Shown piece after piece: positions 55,657 through 64,000 of a stretch of 64,000 bases of DNA. The translations under genes and the position numbers were made by a program. Source of the stretch: Aquatica leii (lineage: Eukaryota; Arthropoda; Insecta; Coleoptera; Lampyridae); contig CM069433.1 in the NCBI GenBank assembly GCA_035610365.1, positions 130,156,545-130,220,544 on the forward strand, read 5' to 3'. The notes beneath the pieces were generated by a model, which was given only the letters and a program-made list of their open reading frames with translations, had not been told where the DNA came from and did no database searches. Position 1 is the first letter of the stretch; the number at the start of each line of letters is the position of its first letter.

Positions 55657-57230
55657 GGCGTGAAAACGAAATACCTTAATTTGTCAAAAACGGTAACACC
55701 CACAACGCCGTCACGTCATGTATTCTTGGCGTGATTGGTGGTTGACCGGTACACGACATATCAGATATCTAAGACTTGAAACAGGTCAGTTACCTAGAGA
55801 TCTTCTCGCTGAGTAGTTTGATAGACGGCACGCCCGGGTATAAGTAATAATATCGGTTGGAAAGGTCCCAGAGGAGGATTGCGATAACTTTGATCATTAT
55901 AGCGCGTCAGAATAATCAGCGGATAGTAGTGATGAAAGTGAGGATGACGAGCCGTTATAAATCGTGTACAATATTTTTATGGCAAAAATAGAAATAAATG
56001 GAACAAAGCTGAAGTACTTCCATCATCTCGTAAACATAACATAGTGATGAAAGTGCCTATTTTGAAAGCCAAATCTCAAAGAATCGGAACACAAGCAGAT
56101 GCATTATCAGTTGTTATTTAGCGAAGGCATTACAACAAACATTATACGTTGGACAAATAAAAGACTAACCAAAATCAGATCCGATAGCACAAATCAAAAT
56201 AGGACTGAGCTAAAAGATCTTGACATTGTCGAATTAAAAGCTTCTATATGTCTTGTGTATACCTCAATTTTTAATTCGAACCATGAAAATCTACAGACCC
56301 TACTTGCAACGGATGGCACCGGACGGGAAGTATTTAGGGCTGTAATGAGTCGTGAAAGGTTTGGTGTCCGTTTGTCATCTTTACGGTTTGATAATCCCGA
56401 TGATCGTGATCGATTCAAGAATAAAAATCCTGCAGTCGCAGTATCAGAAATATTTGAACAATTTATTTAGAATTGTCAAGCTTGTTATGGAATTGGTGCA
56501 TCTGCATGTATTGACAAAATGCTTGTTAGTTTTCGGGGATGATGCCGATTCAAAGTTTACGTGCCGAACAAACCCGACAAATATGGACTAAAAATAATGT
56601 GCCTTACGGATGCCAGAACTAGCTACTTGTACAACGCGTATATATATTGTGGCAAAGACACTGATGGTATCTCCTGTGACTCGCAAAGGTAAAGCAACAC
56701 TTTTATCTTCAATGCATAATACAATTTCCAATGATCCTATTAGTAACAAACCGGAGATCATTGAATTCTACAATACGACTAAAGGTGGCGTTGATGTCCT
56801 TGATAAAAAATGCGCTAAAAGTACAAGTCGTCGAACGCGTAAATGGCCTATGGCAATATTTTCCGCATGGTTGATATATCTATTGTTAATGCATATATTT
56901 TGCATCGGGCCTATAAAGATAAACCAAAAATACGACACAAATCACCATTTGCAAAACAGTTAGCCAAACAACTTGTTGAAGAGCACATGAAAAGACGAGC
57001 AACTAACAAACATATATCTCAGCAAATAAGGGACAGTATCCGTCGAATCCTTGGACTTCCTGAAGAACACGAGCATGCAAGTGGCAATCGACATACATTA
57101 GAAACAAAAATTATGCCATTTATGTCCACCAAAGAAAAACCGCATGACAAAATATCTGTGCTTCAAATGCAAAAAGCCGGTATGTTTATAGTGTATGACG
57201 CCCGTCTGCGTGAACTGCACTGAAAAACTC
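55626..57230 (+). pseudogene. piggyBac-type transposase 2 with 5' terminus
   Basis: A TTAA (55622-55625) is followed by CCCTTAACTACGGAAG, a piggyBac-like terminus, and a subterminal hairpin CCGTCTGAGAGACGG. Coding blocks follow: acidic SADSSDESEDDEP, then LLFSEGITTNIIRWTNKRL, VMSRERFGVRLSSLRFDNPD and IGASACIDKMLVSFRG (first Asp, with FRGR-like end). Next are KVYVPNKPDKYGLKIMCLTD (second Asp), YNTTKGGVDVLDKKCA (third Asp) and WPMAIF. The end of the Cys-rich domain, YLCFKCKKPVCL, is in a frame different from the preceding 126-codon ORF. Part between second and third Asp is deleted and there are several shifts, so it is inactive. No right terminus was found. Confidence 0.85.
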
Positions 57231-57699
57231 CTTACCTTGTGCTTTATCAAAACTGATTCAAATTTCACGATTTTAAATCCAATGAAACCGTTATAGCACA
57301 AATATACATTGAGTCTAACCAATCAAACCACCAAATTGTTACCATACTTATTATTATTTGTGAGTTTCAAAAAACTTTATATTGTATACACTAATAACAG
57401 ATAACAGTATAACATTAAAAACTTTCATAGAACCAAAACAAACACATGAAAGTTACCGTGACTGTTACACCTCAAAATTCAAAACTGGATTTGTTTGTTT
57501 TTATCTGCGCACATATGTAGTCTATAATACAAACTAATTTGTTTTATCTGTTTCATTCCAAAATTTTTGGACGTTATAAAAAGTGGTTTAAAATGTACTG
57601 TTGTTTAACTAGTGATTGTGAATCCTAAAATATAAAGCTTTATTTGAAATGTTTTTGGAGCGCCAATTTGTGGTAAAATGCCACGTATGATATATATAG
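57231..57699. other. No recognisable gene
   Basis: Sequence downstream of piggyBac element 2. No TTAA-bordered right terminus recognised. Confidence 0.4.
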
Positions 57700-57866
57700 A
57701 AAACTATAAATTAGTACGGAAGATAGAAAAGTTGTCGTTGGACTTAATGACAGCGAAAGTCAATGATCTATTGACAAGTAACGCTGTCAAAATCCCAACT
57801 ATAAAATAGGTCTGTATAATTGTGAACAACAACATAAAGCTATCTTCCGTACTAATTTATAGTTTT
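57700..57866. mobile_element. Foldback MITE, 167 bp, perfect 27-bp termini
   Basis: The first 27 bases (starting AAAACTATAAATTAGTACGG) are the exact reverse complement of the last 27 (57840-57866). Inside, TGACAGCG (57748-57755) faces CGCTGTCA (57782-57789), and GTCAAT (57759-57764) faces ATTGAC (57770-57775). Nearly the whole element could fold into one long hairpin. No coding capacity. Confidence 0.9.
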
Positions 57867-59744
57867 GTAAAGCTTTACCTCAAATTATTATAACTTTCTA
57901 GAGAGTAACTATAGTTGTTCTAGAGTGAAACCTATTTATTAGCAATTATAATAACAATAAAGAAACTATTTATAGTTATTCTAAATTATACGACGTTTAA
58001 TTATGATTTGTTTTTCAGTTGTGATTAATTGCAAAATAATTTATTATAGAAATTGGTTTTCTACAAATTAATTTTTTATGAATAGCATGTTCCAAATTAT
58101 AATACATATTTACTCAAAAAAATTATGGAGCTTCGCAGTTGGCGTCAATTGGAATTTTATACTGATATGTGGTACTATTATAAATACATACTATATAAAA
58201 TTGTAAAACATATAAAAAATAAATCAATTAAAATTAGCATAATAAGCATACATCGTTTCATATTACTACAAGTTACAATATTACGCCACGTTTATAAGAA
58301 AAAAACTGCTTGTATAAGTTACAATAATGTTTGTAGTTTAGAAATAACAAAGAGATGTTAGGTGTAAGTTTCACTCAAATAAGTTTTTAGTTTAATTTAT
58401 TAAATTAAAAAATTTCATATATAATAAAGAAATAAAAAACCTGTATGGAATTTTATATAAAATTAATTCATCTTAACGTCCGTTAATATTTATTATTTAT
58501 TTATCAAACAAAAAATAATATACTCGAAATTTAAGAAAAAGAAACCAAAAACACGTTAAAACATCAATAAGAAATGCAATAAACAATAAATTATTAAAAT
58601 AATTATTAAGTTTTTATGTAGAATAACTATAAACCTGTTAACGCCTTAAAATCTAAATTCATTTTATGTAGTTTTTAAAAATTAAATGTGGTGTTTTATT
58701 TGAATAAATAAATTTTTATTTGTTAATTATAAACAAATTGTGTATTACGTAAACTTTAACTACTTTTTGTAAACAAATCTTTTTCATTTTTCAACTAGTA
58801 TAAATCAAAAACTGATTTTTAAGCATTTATAAATATACAACTAAACACATAAATTTAACAAAAATATAAGCAAACACCTTTGGATAAATTAAAAAGTTTT
58901 AGTGAATTTTAATACAAGTGATAAACTGTAAAGTGCATTGGGTAGACAAGTCAATCGATTTTTGCAGTATCTATTGAATATTACAATTGTGTCATTTAAA
59001 AATTAATTATGATACGGTTAGTTTTTCTTATGTGTTTTTTATTTTTTATAATAACCATCAATAATGTATCCTAACATATATTATACAGTTGATAACACGG
59101 TTGTAAGTCAAAATCCACAGCTTTTTAAATGAAGCCTATCGATGGTGTAGTGCACACATGTTGCAAGTGCAAAAATTATGAATTCGAGAAAATGCAGTTT
59201 AAAAAAAAATCTGCATAATCAAATCAATGAATTTTTAATGCTTTTAAAGCAATGATGTGGAAATTCGTAGTTCATTTTAATTTATATTCTTTTTAGACCA
59301 ATTTTTTTTTAATTTTATATGTACATACAATCACAAAATTTGATGTCAACAAAATGGTAGGTGTTGACTGAAAAAGGGACCTGATTTTTAAATAAAATAA
59401 CAATAATGATAATAATTTTTTAACAAAGTTTATTTTTTCATGTGTTAATCAAAGTATAGTAAGTACAAAAAAATATGTATGCAGTTTATTAACGAAAAAC
59501 AAAATCGTAAGTTACTGAGATAGTATATTAAAACACAAGTTGTATACTATTTTCTCTATTTCGATTCAATTTTAATATTACATATTGAAATGCACATATG
59601 CAACTATTATTTTAATCAAAGTTCATTCTGCTGATATCCGCTGTCGATAAAAAAAAATTCGAAGAAAAAATAACTATCTCCACCAGAATTACTAGTTATA
59701 GTTATATAGTATATATACCTACTATTATAGTCACAAGACAACTT
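57867..59744. other. AT-rich stretch without recognisable genes
   Basis: About 1.9 kb. A 78-codon Ile/Lys-rich frame at 58125-58361 reflects base composition. Nothing assigned. Confidence 0.45.
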
Positions 59745-60687
59745 AAAAAAAGTATTACCTTCCAAATCAAAAACTGAATACAAGAAGGCATATAGCAAAT
59801 TTTTAGACTGGTCTCATGTAAACAATGTTACTGTAAGAACTGAAAACGTGATGATTCGCTTTGTCAAAGAAAAACGTGAAACGTTCAAAAGTTCCACATT
59901 GTGGAAACTTTATGCCATGTTACGAACTATGCTGCTATCAGACAGAATATAGACATTTCAAAATTTGCGAATTTACAAGCGCTCTTATAAATACTCAAAA
60001 ATTTATGTATAAAAACACTTTAGATTATGATCTAGTTGAAATTTGCCTAAAGAATGCACCAGATGTCAACTATCAGGTAGTTAAAGTAAAAGCAAAGGAG
60101 GAAATGTTAAATAAGTATATACATAAACAGTTTCATTTTCAGGTAGCACTATTAGTTGGGTACACAGGAGCATGCAGAAGACAGGAACTCACAAATATGT
60201 CTATTAAAGACCTAGAGTTTAGCGATAATTTTTGTCTGTAGTTCAGACTCAAAAAACCGCTAACCAAGAAATTCTGCTTTTACAAAGGAAGAGTGGGTAC
60301 CATTAATTAAAAAAAATATTGACTTAAGGCCTGAAACTGTAACCCATGATTGGTTATTTATTAATTATAGAACAGAACACTGTACTGTTCAACCCATTGG
60401 GATAAATAAGATGGGTGAAATGCCTAAAGTAATAGCTACCTTCTTAAACTTAGAAAATCCTGAGCAATACTACATGCATTGCTTCGAAGATCCTGAGCTT
60501 CTGAATTGGCAAATAAAGGAGCGGATATTTTAATCGTAAAGCCACATAGGGGTTGGAAAAGTGCATCTGTAGCAAAAGGCTATATAGAAACTGCAAAAAA
60601 AGGGGAAGTAAGGGATATCTTGTCGAAACATGGATTCTCGGGAGAAGGCACGTCTCAAAATAAAAAAAAATCAAAGGAGAGCAAGTA
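59745..60687 (+). pseudogene. Crypton-type tyrosine recombinase relic (copy 2)
   Basis: Reads KKVLPSKSKTEYKKAYSKFL and DWSHVNNVTV, then SSTLWKLYAMLRTMLLSD, the N-terminal SAM-like core-binding part, before a stop and shift. The 126-codon frame ends with ALLVGYTGACRRQELTNMSI (first catalytic Arg). A third frame carries TKEEWVPLIKKNIDLRPETV, QPIGINKMGEMPKVI and YYMHCF. There a one-base loss (near 60485) breaks the H-x-x-R motif, which continues as RRS, then NKGADILIVKPHRGWKSASV and AKGYIE with the catalytic Tyr. All catalytic landmarks remain in order, so decay is moderate. It ends in a Lys/Ser-rich tail at a TAA (60686-60688). It is related to, but clearly different from, copy 1 at the left edge. 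Confidence 0.8.
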
Positions 60688-60689
60688 AC

Positions 60690-61007
60690 TTCTGTGAGCT
60701 ACTAAAACAAGAAATGAAAATGTTGTGATTTTTAAACACAAATTTGAAACTGTACTGTCTCATTTCAAATATATAATAACTGAGCTTTAAGAAATAATTA
60801 CATTGTTTTAAGAAATTGTTATGATTTTCGAAGTTTACTTATATTAACCTTAATACAAACATAGTTACTTTGAAAAGAAACTGTGTACACCTTATCTCAA
60901 ATTAAATAATATTTTTTCAAAACCTGAAGTTTGAAATACCTACTACTATAATCCAAAGGCAAAAACACTTCTCAATTTAATGAAAAAACAAATTTAATTA
61001 ACATAAG
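60690..61007. other. No recognisable gene
   Basis: Short AT-rich spacer between the Crypton relic and the mariner-type element. Confidence 0.5.
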
Positions 61008-61009
61008 TA

Positions 61010-62647
61010 CAGATCCCGTCACGACTGAAGGCGAGCAGCCGACGCATCGCGAAGGTGTTACGACAGAACACGATGTAGTTGAAAAGCTACTTCAGTGGCG
61101 TCGTTAAACTTAGAGTATAAAAATAGATAATATTTTATATTTTTAACTTTCAACTTTCATATTCTATTAAAGTTTACGGAATTCATTAATTTAGACGTAA
61201 ATACATATTTGTATTAATTTATTACATGATATTTCATGCATAGATTAGGTTAAGTTTGGTTTCTTAATATTCGTCAATGCAATTAGTTTTACTAATAGCC
61301 TTCATAGAAAATATGACTAATGTAGAACCATTAAAATTATATTTGATAACATTTGAAAAGACACTTTATTTGTAAAAATGTTTAGTTTTTGCAAACGATC
61401 GCTTTGTAAAGATATGACTCGGAAAGTTTTAAACGGACAGACGCGGGAAGTGGTGTACAATGTGTTTCAATATTTTTTATCTAAGAAAGAAGCGGGAGAG
61501 ACTTTGAAAAGTATCAAAGTGAAAACTTCGGAAGCTACGAAAAAATCTGTGAGGACTATAGAGAGAATTATAAAAGAAAGCAACGATTCATTAAACGAAA
61601 ATAATGGTACACTGGTAGTGATGGCAGCAAGGAAGGTTTATTTCAGAACATATCGAAGGGGCAAAGATTAATCATGATCCATGCAGGAGGCGAAATGGGT
61701 TTTATCCCAAATTGTTTGGTGTTATTCAAGTCTGGAACAACTAGTGGAGATTATCACGACGAGATGAATGGTACGAATTATGAGAAATTGGTAACGAAGC
61801 AACTTATTCCAAATTTACCAAAAAATTCAGTGGTTGTAACAGTATCCCCGTATCATAATGTTCAATTAAATCGTGCGCCTACGTCAAACAGTAAAAGAAG
61901 TGATATGATACAATGGTTACAGCAGAAAAATATACAATTTTCGACAAACATGTACAAACCACAATTGTACAGTATAATTAAAGAACATAAAAACCGTTTT
62001 ATAACGTACAAATTTGACCGTTTGTTGCAACAAGAAGGGCATACAGTACTACGGCTTCCACCATACCATTCGAATTTGAATCCCATTGAATTAATATGGG
62101 CAACAGTAAAAAATAACGTGGCATCAAGAAACGTCACATTTAAATTAAATGATGTGAAGCAATTAGCCGAAGAAGAATTTTTGAAAATAACTGCAGCAGA
62201 CTGGAAGAACCGATGTAATCGTATTATTCAAAACGAAGATCAATACCTTGAAAATGAAATCATATTAGATATTCAGACTGAGAAATTAATTATCAATGTG
62301 AGTAATGACAGTGATTCTGATTATAATTTCAGCGACCTTAGTGATAGTGATGAAAGTGCAGTTGAAACTGATTAGTTATTAAATGTGGTGTTAGAATAGA
62401 AAATGACAATAGCTTTTAAGTGGTATGACTACAGACAATTGTAACTACGACTTTAATGTCCATGTGAATAAATAATTGCAAGTTAAACAAAAAAAACCTT
62501 TTTGTTTAATTGGTGAGTAGTTCACCCACAGCCTAGAAACAAGTACGAATTCACGAAACGCCACTGTAAGCGCGGGAACCGCGTAAGAAAGACTAGTGCG
62601 CATCGAACAGCTATTGGCGCGCTCGCCTTCTGTCGTGACGGGACCAG
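61010..62647 (+). mobile_element. IS630/mariner-type transposon with both termini and TA target site
   Basis: Left end CAGATCCCGTCACGACTGAA, continued by GGCGAGC, matches the inverted right end (GCTCGCC then TTCTGTCGTGACGGGACCAG) over 27 bases with three mismatches. TA lies outside each end (61008-61009, 62648-62649). A further inner inverted pair (CAGTGGCGTCGTT near 61093, AAACGCCACTG near 62557) extends the termini. Length is 1638 bp. Inside are the two parts of a damaged transposase gene. Confidence 0.88.
61378..62375 (+). pseudogene. DDE_3-type transposase of the mariner element, damaged
   Basis: The 5' part (61378-61671, 97 codons) has the helix-turn-helix region TREVVYNVFQYFLSKKEAGE and KSVRTIERIIKES. 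The 3' part (61674-62375) is read in the next frame: RLIMIHAGGEMGFIPNCLVL, SGDYHDEMNGTNYEKLV and VVVTVSPYHNVQLNRAPTSN. It then has LPPYHSNLNPIELIWATVKN (catalytic Glu in PIELIW) and a long acidic Ser/Asp-rich tail. The sequence between the HTH and RLIMIHAGG, including the first Asp, is deleted. At the second Asp position, where DNAPYHN-like sequence is expected, TVSPYHN is found. The protein is therefore catalytically dead. The second reading frame is otherwise open for 233 codons. Confidence 0.85.
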
Positions 62648-62649
62648 TA

Positions 62650-63229
62650 TAAAACAAATGATTAACTGTGACTCATTATTGTTCAAACTGAATGAGTCGT
62701 TATTTTTACCTTCGGTGGGTATTAAATCTATACTGTGCAATTCACCACCATCAATTGGCGATTACAGGTAGAGCTGAAATAATCCAATCAATAGAATTGT
62801 ATTAATTAATCTACTTAATCAACATCTCTGAGTGCACTAGCAACTAGTTGGAATGCCAATTCGAACGCTTAGTTAATAGGACGTCTTTATTTTATTTTAG
62901 CATCTACATTTGAATTATTAAATCACAATAATTTTGATTTCTTTTTCATGTAACGTCAATTTACGATGCAGGGATACCTCTTTAAAAAAATGACATTACT
63001 AAAATTCGTGTAAAAATATGCGACACAGATTTTAGTGTACGAGTCGCTAAATCTTATGTTAAAAGAGAAAAAAATTAGGATACAAGGATATAGTGAAAGA
63101 AGAAAAAGAAGAAGAAGCAGAACAAAAAAAAATCAATTGGAAATTTATAATCCACAGTTTACTTGAAATTTTATTAAAAAAGCTTCTCCTTATTTGAAAC
63201 ATGGATCTGGATCATCTACCGTATTTCAC
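62650..63229. other. No recognisable gene
   Basis: AT-rich, with a purine-rich GAAGAAAAAGAAGAAGAAGC tract near 63099-63118. Nothing assigned. Confidence 0.45.
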
Positions 63230-63417
63230 TTACCTTGTGGAAGTCTTTCACGCATTCATTTGTTCCTTTTTTAAGCACCTCAATAATTTGGTCTGAATCC
63301 TCTGGATTAATATTTCTACATGTAATTCAATTGTTTTCATTTTTTCTGGCACGCCTAGTGAATTCGGCATCTCTAAGACCAAATAAAAGTTTTTGGTTTT
63401 CAACAAATATAAGTTAA
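63230..63417 (-). pseudogene. Unrecognised exon-like fragment
   Basis: Minus-strand sense reads LIFVENQKLLFGLRDAEFTR, then RARKNENN, a stop, and NINPEDSDQIIEVLKKGTNE, ending CVKDFHK directly before a GTAAGT donor (near 63231-63236). The composition and donor look like a real exon with one stop. I do not recognise the family. Confidence 0.3.
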
Positions 63418-63662
63418 CTGTAAATTTACATTATAAATATGTATGTACACTCATTCATTAAACACTCGAAGTTTCAGAATGGACAAAATTACACACAACA
63501 GCAGAACGTTTAGTTTTCAAGTAAAAATCAAAACGTCATACTAAAAACATGAACATTTTTTTAATTTCGGCTTCTTCATTACGTCATTTGACCAATGACC
63601 TTTCAAAGAAATACTAAAAAATGTTTGATTATTAATTTACAATTGCAAATATGCTTAAATTC

Positions 63663-63977
63663 TTAATGCATGCGCAATAAATTTGAAAAAAACAAATTTT
63701 CCCGAAGCTCATGAAGAGAATGTGTTTTTAAAGTCTTAATATTGAAATGGACCTCTTGCAGCATAGACCACCAGCCGCTACTGCTTCTATAACGCGCATA
63801 TTGAGGGCCTGGGGCTTTAGGTTCTAAAATTATTAGGTTTCTTGGTAACTTTTGCGCAGTCGAGTAGTGGGGTGGGAAACGGCATATTAGTCCAGGCATA
63901 TTAGGTTTTGAACCGGAAAAAAATGTAAACAAGCTGAATTTTTGCAGAGTGATAGTATTCGACCCCCTGAACAACAT
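63663..63977 (-). CDS. Hypothetical ORF, 104 codons
   Basis: Open minus-strand frame with a Pro/Leu-rich centre (PRNLIILEPKAPGPQYARYR). It is less AT-biased than its surroundings, which may mean it comes from a mobile element or host exon. No family recognised; could be chance. Confidence 0.2.
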   Translation of the reverse strand: MLFRGSNTITLQKFSLFTFFSGSKPNMPGLICRFPPHYSTAQKLPRNLIILEPKAPGPQYARYRSSSGWWSMLQEVHFNIKTLKTHSLHELRENLFFSNLLRMH

Positions 63978-64000
63978 ATCAAAATACCTAATTTTGCCTA

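Noticed and set aside
1-64000. CRISPR arrays, tRNA or rRNA genes, bacterial operons, prophage
   Set aside because: No spaced direct-repeat array, no cloverleaf-like sequence and no rRNA segment seen; the content is eukaryotic transposons with introns and poly(A)-type signals.

Overview
The window looks like intergenic DNA from an arthropod nuclear genome, most likely an insect. It is strongly AT-rich. The few introns that can be inferred are short (57 and 76 bp) with GT-AG ends. The repeats are eukaryotic families: CR1/Jockey-type non-LTR elements, a BEL/Pao relic, a Penelope-like element, PIF/Harbinger, hAT, piggyBac, IS630/Tc1/mariner and Crypton-type tyrosine-recombinase elements. I see no operons, no ribosome-binding-site logic, no rRNA, tRNA or CRISPR array, and no clearly intact host gene. 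A beetle-like genome would fit, but the sequence does not prove the order.

Layout, left to right. 1-415: the 3' part of a spliced Crypton-like recombinase gene, cut by the window edge and internally deleted. 1727-9587: two nested non-LTR retrotransposons. An old element (A) is interrupted by a younger and nearly intact element (B, 2861-7962) carrying a PHD-finger ORF1 and an endonuclease/reverse-transcriptase ORF2. 10290-10975 (minus): BEL/Pao integrase relic. About 12770-15727: PIF/Harbinger element 1, with a MADF-like ORF and a decayed transposase tail to tail. 18247-19180 (minus): Penelope-like reverse transcriptase relic. 20630-21480: a second, inverted piece of Harbinger element 1. 21660-23312 (minus): hAT relic. 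24203-24511: a TTAA-flanked MITE.

29528-31238: piggyBac relic with a 748-bp tandem duplication, joined to Harbinger element 2 (31255-32809: transposase C-terminus plus a Myb/SANT-like gene). 33738-35013: ZMYM1-like hAT relic. 37385-38649 and 41210-41756: two relics of one unnamed repeat-protein family (called X here). Between them lie an IS630/mariner relic (39000-39430), a third hAT relic (39560-40560, minus) and a Penelope-type terminal fragment. 46740-48150: relic of a second unnamed family (Y) with a possible DDE-like core.

49080-55620: several dispersed and local repeats and hairpins. 55626-57230: second piggyBac. 57700-57866: a perfect foldback MITE. 59745-60687: second Crypton-like relic. 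61010-62647: a mariner-type element with both inverted termini, a TA target duplication and a damaged transposase.

The genes do not form a pathway. The window is a record of sequential transposon insertion and decay. Best preserved are non-LTR element B, the Myb/SANT gene of Harbinger element 2 and the C-terminal half of the mariner transposase. The items I rate most worth following up are families X and Y, the paired palindromes upstream of both genes of Harbinger element 1, the 24-nt intron-like insert in Crypton copy 1, and the nested non-LTR pair that lacks a target-site duplication.
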